Shown: positions 1-8,812 of the stretch, in pieces
How the letters are laid out: the number at the start of each line of letters is the position of its first letter
How positions within the stretch are numbered: the stretch's first letter is position 1
Assembly: GCF_000337335.1 (NCBI RefSeq)
Contig: NZ_AOJN01000049.1
Location: 1-64,000, forward strand
Length of the DNA stretch: 64,000 nt
Source: Halorubrum distributum JCM 10118
GTDB taxonomy: Archaea > Halobacteriota > Halobacteria > Halobacteriales > Haloferacaceae
Direction: 5' to 3'
Translations under genes and position numbers: made by a program
The notes under the pieces: model-generated
Database searches by the model: none
What the model saw: only the letters and a program-made list of their open reading frames with translations
Told to the model about the DNA's origin: nothing

Positions 1-15
1 GTGTATAAGAGACAG
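1..15 (+). other. Residual Tn5/Nextera mosaic-end adapter
   Basis: The first 15 bases, GTGTATAAGAGACAG, match exactly the last 15 bases of the 19-bp Tn5 mosaic end used in tagmentation libraries. The match stops at base 16, where haloarchaeal coding sequence begins. This is best read as untrimmed adapter at a contig end rather than genomic DNA. It supplies the false start and first five codons of the gene that follows. Confidence 0.9.
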
Positions 16-333
16 CTGTTGAGCAACGAAGAGCAGGTGCTCCGGCTGATCGAGGCGCAGGGCGGGCGGATGAAACAGAAGCAGGTGGCCGAGGAGCTGG
101 ACTGGACCGCCGCGAAGACGAGCCAGGTGGTGACTGGACTGCGCGACGAGGGCGACCTCGACGGCTTCCGACTGGGCCGCGAGAACGTCCTCTCGCTCCC
201 CGACTACGACCCCGAGGCAGATTCGGGTGGAGACGACGAGGACGAGAGCGACGACGGCGACGGGAGCGACGTCGACGAGGAGAGCGGCGGCAGGAACGGG
301 AGCGACGAGCGCGACGCTACCGACGGCTCCTGA
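16..333 (+). CDS. Winged-helix transcriptional regulator, C-terminal fragment
   Basis: This is the 3' end of a gene cut by the contig edge. The first 60 or so codons form a winged helix-turn-helix of MarR/DUF7343 type (LLSNEEQVLRLIEAQGG, then a KQKQVAEELDW recognition region and a wing ending in VLSLPD). A low-complexity acidic tail rich in Asp, Glu, Ser and Gly follows. In haloarchaea such domains usually sit at the C-terminus of membrane-anchored regulators whose N-terminal part would lie upstream; it is not visible here. The apparent start codon at base 1 is adapter sequence, so the true start is unknown. Confidence 0.75.
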   Translation: MLSNEEQVLRLIEAQGGRMKQKQVAEELDWTAAKTSQVVTGLRDEGDLDGFRLGRENVLSLPDYDPEADSGGDDEDESDDGDGSDVDEESGGRNGSDERDATDGS

Positions 334-375
334 CCGGACCGACGGCGGTCCGCACAGCGTTCCGCCCGACCGGGG

Positions 376-507
376 TCACAGGTCCCGCGAGCGGCCGATG
401 TGTAGCAGCTCACCCCCGCACTCGCACTCGCCGGGCGAGTCCGTCCGTCGACCGCATTCGAAACACTCGTACACTTCTTCGCTGTCGCACTCGTATTTTG
501 GTCGCAT
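376..507 (-). CDS. Small zinc-ribbon (rubrerythrin-like domain) protein
   Basis: A 43-residue peptide beginning MRPKYECDSEEVYECFECG. It carries four metal-type cysteines in two pairs, C-F-E-C and C-E-C, which fits a rubredoxin/rubrerythrin-like zinc ribbon. Haloarchaea encode many such tiny zinc-finger proteins, mostly of unknown role. An upstream in-frame start would add 35 residues of non-acidic sequence; the ATG at 507 is preferred because the conserved part begins there. It stands alone, antisense-adjacent to the regulator fragment. Confidence 0.75.
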   Translation of the reverse strand: MRPKYECDSEEVYECFECGRRTDSPGECECGGELLHIGRSRDL

Positions 508-648
508 ATCAACCGATACGCTCCCGTGATAGATAATCACACGCCTAATATTGTTTGGATAATATAAACCAGTTTGCACGAGCCGGTGACCGAACGATCG
601 GAATCCCGACATCGGCGGGCCTCGAACCGAGCGAGTTCCGGTGAACTC

Positions 649-1056
649 CTACGCCTCTGCGGCGAGCTCTTCGATCACCAGCTCGAAGTTGCGCGTGTTG
701 GCCTTCCAGACGACGTCGAAGAGGTCGCCGACGACCGGGACCGCCCCCACGAGCACGTCCAAAGAGATGTTCGCGATCATTCTGAGCTGTGTCGTGTCGG
801 AGACGCCGAGACGGGCCGCCTCGACCACGATATACAGCGAGACGCCGCCGCTGAGTACGTCTCCCGCACCCGGGAGGATGCCGAACAGCGGATCGATTCC
901 GATACGATACCCGACGACCGGAACGCGGACGCCCTCGTCGAGGACGTACGCGAGGATTAGGACGCGCTTGACCGCCGCTCGGTCGACTGACTCCGGGAGG
1001 CGCGCGATCCGCTCGTTGGCCTCGGTCAGAAACTCGCTCTCCTGTGCGCTCGGCAT
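649..1056 (-). CDS. DUF4112 domain membrane protein
   Basis: A 135-residue protein with the DUF4112 pattern: an amphipathic N-terminus, then VVGYRIGIDPLFGILPGAGD and a second VGAVPVVGDLFDVVWKAN block, each with the conserved P-x-x-G-D turn between hydrophobic segments. The family is widespread and membrane-associated, but its function is unknown. The ATG at 1056 (MPSAQESEF) is chosen over a longer open frame whose extra 75 residues have no coding character. No operon partner is apparent. Confidence 0.8.
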   Translation of the reverse strand: MPSAQESEFLTEANERIARLPESVDRAAVKRVLILAYVLDEGVRVPVVGYRIGIDPLFGILPGAGDVLSGGVSLYIVVEAARLGVSDTTQLRMIANISLDVLVGAVPVVGDLFDVVWKANTRNFELVIEELAAEA

Positions 1057-1221
1057 ACACCACGTACAGTTTCCCGCTGAATAACGCTGCTGTCGGAAAT
1101 TCACCCTACGAGCCACAGCAAGTGATCGTATGCCGCTTATCAGGGGGTTCACTGAGCGATCGAAAACGGACCCGGCAGCGCATGGCTGCGACCCTTCGAC
1201 TCCGCGTTGGTCCGTCAGAAG

Positions 1222-1286
1222 AGCCGGAGGGGGATTGTGAACAACGGCCGGACTCGCTCGCGCTCGTCCGGCCTCGTTCAAATCCC
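1222..1286 (-). repeat. Inverted repeat with tRNA-Thr 3'-end copy
   Basis: Located 38 bp beyond the 3' end of tRNA-Thr. On the minus strand it reads: antisense T-arm GGGATTTGAAC, stem GGCCGGAC, 12-nt loop, stem GTCCGGCC, then sense GTTCACAATCCC followed by a copy of the acceptor 3' strand CTCCGGC plus T. The two T-arm segments are complementary, so the whole can fold as one hairpin. The architecture matches the regions downstream of tRNA-Leu and tRNA-Gly in this window. Confidence 0.75.
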
Positions 1287-1323
1287 GCTTTGGCTTCCGC
1301 TGCTCACGTTGTCCACAGCAGGA

Positions 1324-1396
1324 AGCCGGAGGGGGGATTTGAACCCCCGACCTATTCCTTACGAAGGAATCGCTCTGCCAGCTGAGCTACTCCGGC
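1324..1396 (-). tRNA. tRNA-Thr(CGU)
   Basis: A 73-nt cloverleaf. The acceptor is GCCGGAG/CTCCGGC, the D-arm GCTC/GAGC, the anticodon stem ATTCC/GGAAT with loop TTCGTAA (anticodon CGU), and the T-arm GGGGG-TTCAAAT-CCCCC. The discriminator is U. CCA is not encoded. An AT-rich TATA-like stretch (CTTATTTTTC on the minus strand, about 1420-1430) lies at the expected promoter distance upstream. Confidence 0.95.
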
Positions 1397-1979
1397 ACGC
1401 ATGCTTCAATTCCCGGACGGAAAAATAAGGGTTCCGAAACGGGGACGGGGCGGCGATCCGCCGCGCCGAGCCGCGCGGTGAAATCGGCGAATTGTTCCGA
1501 CAATAACCGGACGGACGTCTCGAATATGCTCATTTTCTGTTTCGAGACGAGCAAGAAATCGGAACACAATACAAGTGTATAAGGAAAAAGACTAAATACG
1601 TGTTCGGACTTCAATCCGAGTGTGCTGACACCGCCCGCGCGCCGAGACGGCGGGGATCGAATCCCCCGGCGGTGCGTGCCCGGTCGAAGCCCGTACCGGG
1701 CGGCGATAGCCTCGCCGGTCGTCGCCCTCACGGCGACTCGGCGCGGCCGTCATCCCCAGCAGCGTCCCGTCGCGGCTACCGTGTGAACCGCGTCTCCGAC
1801 GCGCCAAGCGCAGAATCGCCTCTGGTCCGAGACTGCCGCCGCGACCGCTTGTCATGTGACGGGCCCCGGCCGCCCGCCCCCGACCCCCCTCGGGGCGGCG
1901 CGGCGTTCTCGCAGTTTCGACCGCTCCCCGCGAGCGACCGGACCGGTCGGCGCGCTCGGTCGGCGTCGGACGACCCGCG
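1397..1979. other. Non-coding region with an AT-rich patch
   Basis: No convincing gene. Bases about 1490-1600 are much richer in A+T than the surroundings and contain a 9-bp perfect inverted repeat (CGTCTCGAA at 1516-1524 and TTCGAGACG at 1541-1549, 16-nt loop). A short palindrome resembling a T-arm, GGGGATCGAATCCCC, occurs near 1651-1665 but has no tRNA around it. Open frames across 1600-1980 look like shadows of high GC. Confidence 0.5.
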
Positions 1980-2369
1980 CTACGAGAACAGCCGCCGCGC
2001 CCGGCGGATCGCGGCGGAGAGGTCGCCGTACCCTGCGCCGACGACTCCGGCGAGCCGCAGCTCCGCGGGCGCGAGGCCGAGCCGGTGCGAGAGCGGTCCC
2101 GGTCGCGCGTCGGCCCCCGCGACCGCGACCGTTCGGCCGCGGACCCTGACCTCGGCGGTGAGGCCCGCGCGCATCAGCTCGGCGAGGGCGCGGTTCGAGA
2201 CGGACTCGTCCGGCAGCCGCCGGGCGATACGGAGGGCGTCGCGGAGGCTCTCGACCTCGACGAACAGCCGGCGGTCGGTCGCGTGGACCGCCGCGTCGAC
2301 GCCGTCCACCGAGAGCGTCAGGTCGTCGGTCTCGACCGAGAGCCGCGGGCCCGACTCACTCAGACTCAC
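1980..2369 (-). CDS. Conserved-looking hypothetical protein, 129 aa
   Basis: I do not recognise a domain. The protein is a mixed alpha/beta-looking sequence with an N-terminal strand-rich part (LSVETDDLTLSVDGVDAAVHATDRR) and a C-terminal helical part. It overlaps the upstream gene (2356-2577) by 14 bp in the same direction, so the two are probably one transcription unit and may work together. Third-position GC and the absence of frame breaks support coding. Confidence 0.65.
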   Translation of the reverse strand: MSLSESGPRLSVETDDLTLSVDGVDAAVHATDRRLFVEVESLRDALRIARRLPDESVSNRALAELMRAGLTAEVRVRGRTVAVAGADARPGPLSHRLGLAPAELRLAGVVGAGYGDLSAAIRRARRLFS

Positions 2370-2577
2370 TCGTCGTGACCCGAACTCCGCCGTCGACGCG
2401 CCACTCGGCGTGCTCGACGTCGTCCCCCGTCCCGCTCGGCACCTCGACGGTCAGGTCGTCGAACTGGTAGTGAATCTCCGCGTTTCGGCCGGTCAGTCGG
2501 TCGTACAGTCCGATCGCTAAGTCCGGCCAGGTGGTCGTCTCGTCGATGCGCTCCTCTGGGTCTGCGGCGTCGCTCAT
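2356..2577 (-). CDS. Small acidic hypothetical protein, 73 aa
   Basis: A short acidic protein beginning MSDAADPEERIDETTTWPDL, followed by AIGLYDRLTGRNAEIHYQFD and a strand-rich C-terminus. This TTWPDLAIGLYD pattern is typical of haloarchaeal small proteins of unknown function; I cannot assign a role. It is the first gene of a two-gene unit with the 129-residue protein. AT-rich sequence just upstream (about 2583-2607) is a plausible promoter. Confidence 0.65.
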   Translation of the reverse strand: MSDAADPEERIDETTTWPDLAIGLYDRLTGRNAEIHYQFDDLTVEVPSGTGDDVEHAEWRVDGGVRVTTSESE

Positions 2578-2662
2578 ACGAACACATGTTAGAGAGTAAC
2601 ACTCATAAACGGACGCCCTGACGTGTCGTGCCAGTGTTCCGAGGCGGCGCGTCGCGACCGGG

Positions 2663-3658
2663 TCAGCCCTCGGCGCGCGTCAGGCGCACGTCGAGACAGA
2701 CGTTGTACTCGTGGGGGGCGTACGACCGGACGACGCGCTCGGCCTCGACCTCGACCGCGTAGTCGTCGCCCGCGGCGGCCTCGACCGCCCGGCGGCCCGG
2801 GCCGAACGGGTCGTCCTCGTGTTGGATGTCGTAGTAGTGAACCACGCAGTCGTCGCCCGCGAGCGTGACCGCGGTCTCCAGGAACTCCTCGGCGGAGTGC
2901 GGGAGGTTCATCACGAGGCGGTCGGCCGTGTCGGCGTACTCGTCGGCGATCTCGCGCACGTCGCCAGCGATCGCAGTCACCCTATCCGCGACGCCGTTGC
3001 GCTCGGCGTTCTCGCGGAGGTACTCGACCGCGCGCTCGTTGAGGTCGCACGCGACCACATCGGCGCCTCGGGAGGCCATGGGCACCGCGTACGGCCCCAC
3101 GCCGGCGAACATGTCGACCGCCGACTCCCCGGCTCCGACCTGTTCGACCACCCGGTTGCGCTCGGTCGCGAGCCGCGGGGAGAAGTACACCTCGGCGACG
3201 TCGAGCGCGAACTCGTGGCCGTACTCGCGGTGAACCGTCTCGGTGCCGTTCCCGGCCAACACGTCCCACCGGCGGACCCGGAGCTCGCCCTCGATCGGCG
3301 ACGCGCGGTTGAGGACGGTGTCGCAGGGGAGGTCGGCGGCCATCACGGCGTCGGCGATGTCGCGAGCGCGCTCGTCGTCGTCCTCGTCGACGATGACGAT
3401 GTCGCCGAGCCGCTCCAGGGAAGGCTCGTAGCCGAGGATCTCCGCGGGCGTCGTGGGTCGGTCACGGGCCGCCGCGTCGCGCTCGACGACCCGGTCCGCG
3501 AGGTCGGCGGGCACTCGGTCGCGCCCGGAGACGGGGATGTAGATCGTGTCGTCTTCGACCGCGATCTGATGGTCGCCGTCGAGGGCGTCGGCGCCGGCGA
3601 GCCGGCTCCGGACGCTTTCGCCGCGCTCGCGGTCGACGGCGACGCAGGGGACGCTCAT
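2663..3658 (-). CDS. trm5: tRNA (guanine(37)-N1)-methyltransferase Trm5
   Basis: A 331-residue class I SAM methyltransferase that would methylate N1 of G37 next to the anticodon, preventing frameshifting. Visible features are an N-terminal archaeal/eukaryotic Trm5 region with LGYEPSLERLGDIVIVDEDD, the SAM-binding motif VDMFAGVGPYAVPMASRGAD, a DLNERAVEYLREN acidic loop, and the catalytic NLPHSAEEFL motif. The ATG at 3658 (MSVPCVAVDRERG) fits family N-termini; an upstream in-frame start would add 24 atypical residues. Confidence 0.93.
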   Translation of the reverse strand: MSVPCVAVDRERGESVRSRLAGADALDGDHQIAVEDDTIYIPVSGRDRVPADLADRVVERDAAARDRPTTPAEILGYEPSLERLGDIVIVDEDDDERARDIADAVMAADLPCDTVLNRASPIEGELRVRRWDVLAGNGTETVHREYGHEFALDVAEVYFSPRLATERNRVVEQVGAGESAVDMFAGVGPYAVPMASRGADVVACDLNERAVEYLRENAERNGVADRVTAIAGDVREIADEYADTADRLVMNLPHSAEEFLETAVTLAGDDCVVHYYDIQHEDDPFGPGRRAVEAAAGDDYAVEVEAERVVRSYAPHEYNVCLDVRLTRAEG

Positions 3659-3722
3659 CGTCGGAGGGACGCGGGCGAGCGAATAAACGGTGACGCTTCG
3701 CGGGCGGCGTGAGCGCGAGAAC

Positions 3723-4985
3723 TCACTCACCGTCCGCGGTCGTGGCCGCGACCGCGTCGAGCAGCTCCGCGCCGCTCGCGTCCGGCGAGACCGGGACGAC
3801 TCGGTCCGCGGCCGCGGCCACCTCGGCGTTCGGGCCGTCCGCGACCCCGACCACCTCCGCCGGGCCGTCCGCGGTCGTGGGCCGGCCCTCGGCGGTTCCG
3901 ACCGCGAGCGTCGCGTCCGCGTCGGCCGCGAGCTCGCGGGCCGCCGCGAGCGTCGCCTCGGAGGGGGCCTCGAACGGCGGCGCCGTCACGGCGGTCGCGC
4001 CCGCGTCAGCGGCGGCGCCGGCGGCCGCGTCGCCCGGCGGGACCACGCCGACCGAGGGCTCGTGGCCCGCGGCGGCCAGTCGGGCGACGACGCGCGCGGT
4101 CGGCCGCCCCCTACCGATCACGTGGACGCGCCGACTCTCGACGTCGCTGTGCGGGAAGGCGGTCACCGCGGGCGCTCCGGTCGCCGGGTCGCGGCCGACG
4201 AACGCCTCCGCGTCGAAGGCGGCGCCGACGGTCGACGCGGACAGCACCGACTCCGGCGGGCCGGCGGCCCGGACCCCGCCGTTCGCGAGGACGACGACCT
4301 CGTCGCAGTACCGCGCCGCGGCGTCCAGGTCGTGGATCGCGGCGATCGCGCCCCGGTCGCCGTCGTCGACGAACGCGCGGACCAGCTCGAGCGTCTCGAC
4401 CGCGTGGTTCACGTCGAGGCTCGCGGTCGGCTCGTCGAGGAGGAGGAGCGGGGCCGCCTGCGCCAAGGCCCGCGCGAGCAGCACGCGCTGGCGCTCGCCG
4501 CCCGAGACCTCGGTGATCGACCGGTCGTCGAAGCGCGCGACGTCGGCCGCGGCCATCGCGGCGTCGACCGCGGCGTCGTCCTCGACGCCGTGGGCGTCGA
4601 AGCGGCCGAGGTGCGGCGTCCGCCCCATCTCGACGACGTGGCGCACGCGGAAGTCGAACGCGAGGTTCGTCGCCTGCGGCACGCTCGCGACGCGCCGCCC
4701 CACCTGCTTGGCCGACAGCGACGCGGCCGGGTCGCCGCCGATCTCGACGGTCCCCGCGTCCGGTTCGACGGCGCCGGTCACCGCGCGCAACACGGTGGTC
4801 TTCCCGGCGCCGTTGGGCCCGACGAGGCCGACCAGCGAGCCGGGCTCGACCCGGAGGTCGACGCCGGAGATGACGTCGAGGTCGCCGAAGGAGACGGCCA
4901 CGTCCGAGGCCGACAGCAGCGGCGCGTCGCCGAACGAGAGCGCCGTGTCGGGCAGCGACGAGGGGGGAGAGCGGTCGGCGCTCAC
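3723..4985 (-). CDS. btuD: Vitamin B12 ABC transporter ATP-binding protein BtuD, extended
   Basis: The ATPase subunit of a cobalamin importer, 420 residues. Walker A GPNGAGKT is at about 56-63, the signature VSGGERQ near 160, Walker B LLLLDEP near 180 and the switch His in IHDLD. The GTG start at 4985 overlaps the btuC stop by four bases (GTGA), implying translational coupling. The protein is about 150 residues longer than a minimal BtuD. From about residue 270 there is a glycine/alanine-rich Rossmann-like domain starting [20 protein letters not shown], of unknown function and possibly regulatory. Confidence 0.88.
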   Translation of the reverse strand: MSADRSPPSSLPDTALSFGDAPLLSASDVAVSFGDLDVISGVDLRVEPGSLVGLVGPNGAGKTTVLRAVTGAVEPDAGTVEIGGDPAASLSAKQVGRRVASVPQATNLAFDFRVRHVVEMGRTPHLGRFDAHGVEDDAAVDAAMAAADVARFDDRSITEVSGGERQRVLLARALAQAAPLLLLDEPTASLDVNHAVETLELVRAFVDDGDRGAIAAIHDLDAAARYCDEVVVLANGGVRAAGPPESVLSASTVGAAFDAEAFVGRDPATGAPAVTAFPHSDVESRRVHVIGRGRPTARVVARLAAAGHEPSVGVVPPGDAAAGAAADAGATAVTAPPFEAPSEATLAAARELAADADATLAVGTAEGRPTTADGPAEVVGVADGPNAEVAAAADRVVPVSPDASGAELLDAVAATTADGE

Positions 4986-6148
4986 AGCTCCGTCACCTCC
5001 CGGGTCACGAGCAGGTAGACGAAGAAGGGCGCGCCGACCGCGGCGGTGATGATGCCGACCGGGTACTCCGCGGCCGCCGAGCGCGCGACGGTGTCGGCCG
5101 CGACGAGGAAGGTGCCGCCGGCGAGCGCCGCGGACGGGAGCAGCACCCGGTGGTCCGGCCCGACGACGAGCCGGAGCATGTGCGGGACGATGAGGCCGAC
5201 GAACCCGATCACGCCGGCGAACGCGACGCCGGCGGCCGTGACGAGCGCCGACGCCGCGAGCAGCACGCGCTTGGTGCGCTCCACCGCGATGCCCAGCCCG
5301 CGCGCCTCCTCCTCGCCGAGCAGGAGGACGTTGAGGTCGCGGGCGTACGCGAGCAGCACGGCGAAAAGCGGCGGCACGACGGCCGCGGTGACGGCGACCT
5401 CGCTCCACGCGGCGCCCGAGAGGTGGCCCATCAGCCACGCGACGATCTGCCGGAGCGACTCGCCGGCCTGAAGCTGGAGGTAGGAGACGACCGCGCCGAG
5501 GAACGTCTGGACGGCGACGCCCGCCAGGAGGAGGGTGGCGACCGGGGTCCGGCCGTTCCGCGTCGCGATCGCGTACACGCCGAAGGCGGCGACGAGCGCG
5601 CCGACGAACGCGAAGAGGCTCGTCCCCGCGCCGCGCGAGAGCGCGACCTCGACGGGACCGAGGAGCGGGAGGGCGATCGTCGTCGAGAGCGCGGCGGGGA
5701 AGACGATGAACGCGACCGCGCCGACCGCCGCGCCCGAGGAGACGCCGATGATCGACGGGTCCGCCATCGGGTTGCGGAAGAACCCCTGCATTACCGTGCC
5801 GGCAGACGCGAGCGCGAAGCCGACGAGCGCGGCGAGCAGGATCCGCGGGAGCCGCACGCCCACGACGATCTGCTGGTGGACGGAGTCGACGGGGAACGCG
5901 AACGGCGACGCGAACGCGAGGTCGACGCTCGGGATCGTGAGGGGACCCACGCCGGGTATCGGCAGCGGGCCGACGCCGCCCGCGCTCGTCTCGATCCCCG
6001 CCGGCACCGCGACCGCGTTCAGCACAGACTTCATCACGGTCTCCGGCGGGATTCGAACCGGTCCGATCGCGGCGCTGCCGACGACGACGACCGCGAGCAG
6101 CGCGGCTCCCGCCGCCGACCACGCCGCCGATCGCACCCAGGGTCGCAT
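4982..6148 (-). CDS. btuC: Vitamin B12 ABC transporter permease BtuC
   Basis: A 388-residue FecCD/BtuC-family permease with about ten membrane segments. Family motifs are visible: [40 protein letters not shown], and [20 protein letters not shown], which contacts the ATPase. It forms an operon with the overlapping btuD downstream and is divergent from btuF, so the three genes make a complete importer. The ATG at 6148 is followed at once by a basic residue and a membrane segment, as expected. Confidence 0.92.
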   Translation of the reverse strand: MRPWVRSAAWSAAGAALLAVVVVGSAAIGPVRIPPETVMKSVLNAVAVPAGIETSAGGVGPLPIPGVGPLTIPSVDLAFASPFAFPVDSVHQQIVVGVRLPRILLAALVGFALASAGTVMQGFFRNPMADPSIIGVSSGAAVGAVAFIVFPAALSTTIALPLLGPVEVALSRGAGTSLFAFVGALVAAFGVYAIATRNGRTPVATLLLAGVAVQTFLGAVVSYLQLQAGESLRQIVAWLMGHLSGAAWSEVAVTAAVVPPLFAVLLAYARDLNVLLLGEEEARGLGIAVERTKRVLLAASALVTAAGVAFAGVIGFVGLIVPHMLRLVVGPDHRVLLPSAALAGGTFLVAADTVARSAAAEYPVGIITAAVGAPFFVYLLVTREVTEL

Positions 6149-6210
6149 ACGTACTCCAACACAACTTGTAGTAGGTAAATACTTATTGGACGAGCCCGCC
6201 CCTCGATCCG
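6149..6210. promoter_or_regulatory. Divergent btuCD / btuF promoter region
   Basis: The 62-bp gap serves both directions. GTAAATACTTATT (about 6174-6186) is a TATA-like element about 27 bp upstream of the btuF ATG, giving a very short leader. A 9-bp inverted repeat ACAACTTGT (6161-6169) could be an operator. No cobalamin riboswitch is possible in so short a leader. Confidence 0.5.
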
Positions 6211-7440
6211 ATGCGAAACAGCTTCGCGATCGCGATGGCCGTGCTGGTGACGACCGCCCTGATCGGGGGCGTCGCCGGGACGGTCGCGGGCGCACAGCCG
6301 ACGATATCGACCGACGGACCGACGGCGGGCGCGCAGCCGGCGGTCGGCGCCGCGGGCGCGACGGGGACCGGCCCCGCACAGACGGACGGCGCCTGCGGGT
6401 TCCCGTTCAACGCGACCGACGCCACCGGCGAGACGGTGACGCTGGAGGAGCGGCCCGAGCGGATCACGACGATCAACCCGTCGGCCGCGCAGACGCTGTG
6501 GGAGCTCGGCGAGCAGGACCGCGTCGTCGGCGTGAGCCAGTTCGCCTTCTACCTCGACGGCGCCGAGGAGCGCGCGAACGTCTCCGCCGAGTTCGGCGCG
6601 AGCGTCGAGCGCGTCGTCGACACCGAGCCCGACCTCGTGCTGGCGCCGAACTCTTCGGCGGCCGACGTCGAGCCGCTCCGCGAGCAGGGGCTGACCGTCT
6701 ACCACTTCCCGGCGGCGACGGACGTCGAGGACATCGCCGAGAAGACGGAGACGATCGGTCGGCTCGTCGGCGCGTGCGACGCCGCCGCGGAGACCAACGA
6801 GGAGATGTACGACGCCGTCGACGCCGCCGAGGAGCGGACGGCCGACGTCGACCGCCCCGCCGCGCTGTACCCGCTCGGCGGCGGCTACGTCGCGGCGAAC
6901 AACACCTTCATCGACGCGATCATGAACATCGGCGGGGCCGACAACGTCGCGGCCGACTACGAGGGGTACCCGCAGCTCTCCGACGAAGTCATCCTCGAAT
7001 CGAACCCCGAGCTACTCTTAGTCACCGACTCCGAGGCCTCCATCCTCGAGCAGGAGCCGTACGCCAGCACGACCGCGGGCGCCGAGGACAGCTACGTGGT
7101 GATGAACGTGAACTACCTCAACCAGCCGGCGCCGCGCAGCGTGATCGAGTCCACGACGACGCTCTCGAACGCGGTGGTCGAACTCCAGGGCGAGGGCAGC
7201 GAGTCGACCGACGGCGCCGACGACGGTTCGTCGGACGGCGACTCCTCGGAGGATGGAGAGTCGTCGGCGGACGACACGTCTGACGGTTCCGACGACGGCT
7301 CGTCGACTGACGACGCGGACGGGAACGCGAGCGAAGGTGACGGAAGCGACGAGAACACGGGCGATTCGGCGCCCGGATTCGGCGTCGTCGCGGCCGCACT
7401 CGCGCTGCTCGCGACCGGGCTGCTCGCACGGCGCGACTGA
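6211..7440 (+). CDS. btuF: Cobalamin-binding protein BtuF with PGF-CTERM anchor
   Basis: A 409-residue secreted substrate-binding protein for the BtuCD importer. It has an N-terminal signal peptide ([20 protein letters not shown]), a class III/helical-backbone binding domain at about 70-330 ([39 protein letters not shown]), a Ser/Asp/Glu-rich linker, and a C-terminal PGF motif with a membrane segment and RRD tail. PGF-CTERM proteins are processed by archaeosortase A and lipid-anchored, so the binding protein is surface-tethered rather than a lipoprotein. Confidence 0.92.
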   Translation: MRNSFAIAMAVLVTTALIGGVAGTVAGAQPTISTDGPTAGAQPAVGAAGATGTGPAQTDGACGFPFNATDATGETVTLEERPERITTINPSAAQTLWELGEQDRVVGVSQFAFYLDGAEERANVSAEFGASVERVVDTEPDLVLAPNSSAADVEPLREQGLTVYHFPAATDVEDIAEKTETIGRLVGACDAAAETNEEMYDAVDAAEERTADVDRPAALYPLGGGYVAANNTFIDAIMNIGGADNVAADYEGYPQLSDEVILESNPELLLVTDSEASILEQEPYASTTAGAEDSYVVMNVNYLNQPAPRSVIESTTTLSNAVVELQGEGSESTDGADDGSSDGDSSEDGESSADDTSDGSDDGSSTDDADGNASEGDGSDENTGDSAPGFGVVAAALALLATGLLARRD

Positions 7441-7480
7441 GTCGAACCCGCATCGGATTCGACCCCGGCCGGATCGGCGG

Positions 7481-7490
7481 TTTTCTTTTT
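7481..7490 (+). terminator. Oligo-T terminator after btuF
   Basis: TTTTCTTTTT lies 41 bases after the btuF stop and follows a GC-rich stretch. Archaeal transcription terminates at such T-runs. It overlaps the stop codon of the convergent gene at 7489. Confidence 0.6.
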
Positions 7491-8736
7491 AAATACCCTG
7501 GCCCATCAGGTGGCTGCGCAGGATGTCCGGGGTCTTCAGCCCGGCGTCGCTGTTGAGCAGCACGACGGTCTCGTCGCCGTCGAAGAAGTCGTCCTCAGCG
7601 AGCGCCCACGCGCCGGCGGGGGCCGCCCCACCCGCCGCGCCCATCTCGACGACCTCGTTCTGCGCCACGGCGACCGCGCTCGCGAGGATGTCGTCGTCGT
7701 CGACGCCGACCGCGGTCCCGCCGCTCTCGGTGACCGCCTCGACGGCCGCCGCGCCGCCCGCGGGGTCCGGGATCTCCAGCTCGCCGCAGATGGTGTCGGG
7801 CGTCCCCCACGGCTCCGGCTCGTCGAGGCCGCGCTCGACCGCGGCCGCGATGGGCGCGCAGCCCGACGCCTGCGCGGCGACGACCTTCGGCGCCCCGTCG
7901 ATCGCGCCGACCCGCTCCAGCTCCGAGAATCCCTTATAAACGCCGGCGACGACCTCGCCGGAGCCGGTCGGGACGACGACGACGTCCGGGGCGTCGCCGA
8001 GGTCGGCGACGAGCTCGAACGCGACGGTCTTCGCCCCTTCGTGGCGGTACGGCGTCGCGAACTCGCCGAGGTCGGAGTAGTCGGTCTCCAGCTGCTCGTC
8101 GACCGCCTCGGCCGCGTCCGGGAAGCGCCCGCCGACCACGCGCATCTCGCCGCCGTGGACGTTCGTCATCGACTTGTTCGAGAACGCGCAGCGCGAGGGA
8201 ACGAAGGAGTACGATCGCAGGTCCGCGCGGCCCGCGTACGCCGCCATCGACTGCCCGGCGTTGCCCGGGCTCGCGCAGACGAGCGGCTCGACGTCCGCGC
8301 CGTCGGCCGCGCGCTTCGAAACTGCGGTCACGGCGAGCGACAGGCCGCGGTCGAGGACGGTCCCCGTGGGGTTCCGCCCCTCGTCTTTGACGTACACCGA
8401 TTCCACGTCCAGCTCGTCGGCGAGCCGCTCGGTGGCCACGAGCGGCGTGGCGCCCTCGCCCGCGGTGAGCGCGTCATCGGCCGCGAAGGGGAGCAGCGCG
8501 TCGAACCGCCAGTGCCCCCTCGCGGTCGCGGGCGCGGTCCGGGCGTCGCCGCTCCCCCCGCGGGCCGCGGGGTCGAACAGGTCGTCCGGATCGACCGCGT
8601 CGTAGTCGTAGACCGGGTCGAGGCCGCGCGCCCGCTCTTCGTCGTCGATCGACGCCGCGTCGGCGGTCTCGTGGACGCGCCCCGACGCCCGACTTTTTAA
8701 ACCGCGAAACGCCGGCGTGGTCTCGAAATCAGCCAT
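7489..8736 (-). CDS. Threonine-synthase-like fold-type II protein lacking the PLP lysine
   Basis: A 415-residue protein with the threonine synthase/cysteate synthase fold: KDEGRNPTG phosphate-side motif, SPGNAGQSMAAYAGR substrate loop, PTGSGEVVAGVYKGF glycine loop and a C-terminal NSDAGLKTPDIL. In active threonine synthases the NPTG motif is followed by S-F-K-D-R-G, the Lys forming the PLP Schiff base. Here the codons read T-V-L-D-R-G, with Leu at the Lys position. It may be a pseudoenzyme, a regulator, or an enzyme using another lysine. The ATG at 8736 (MADFETTPAF) is preferred over a 40-residue extension. Confidence 0.8.
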   Translation of the reverse strand: MADFETTPAFRGLKSRASGRVHETADAASIDDEERARGLDPVYDYDAVDPDDLFDPAARGGSGDARTAPATARGHWRFDALLPFAADDALTAGEGATPLVATERLADELDVESVYVKDEGRNPTGTVLDRGLSLAVTAVSKRAADGADVEPLVCASPGNAGQSMAAYAGRADLRSYSFVPSRCAFSNKSMTNVHGGEMRVVGGRFPDAAEAVDEQLETDYSDLGEFATPYRHEGAKTVAFELVADLGDAPDVVVVPTGSGEVVAGVYKGFSELERVGAIDGAPKVVAAQASGCAPIAAAVERGLDEPEPWGTPDTICGELEIPDPAGGAAAVEAVTESGGTAVGVDDDDILASAVAVAQNEVVEMGAAGGAAPAGAWALAEDDFFDGDETVVLLNSDAGLKTPDILRSHLMGQGI

Positions 8737-8812
8737 ACCGAACGTTGCGGCGGCGGCGACTAATCGCTTCGCACTCGGAGACGGATCTCCGTTGACTGAC
8801 ACCCCGAACATG

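Noticed and set aside
1651-1665. T-arm-like palindrome GGGGATCGAATCCCC as a further tRNA
   Set aside because: No acceptor, D-arm or anticodon arm can be placed around it, and the first T-loop base is wrong.
1600-2520. Long plus-strand open frame, 306 codons
   Set aside because: Arg/Ser/Pro-rich translation antisense to two real minus-strand genes; typical of high-GC shadow frames.
6149-6210. Cobalamin riboswitch at the btu locus
   Set aside because: The whole divergent gap is 62 bp, far too short for the structure, and no B12-box was seen.
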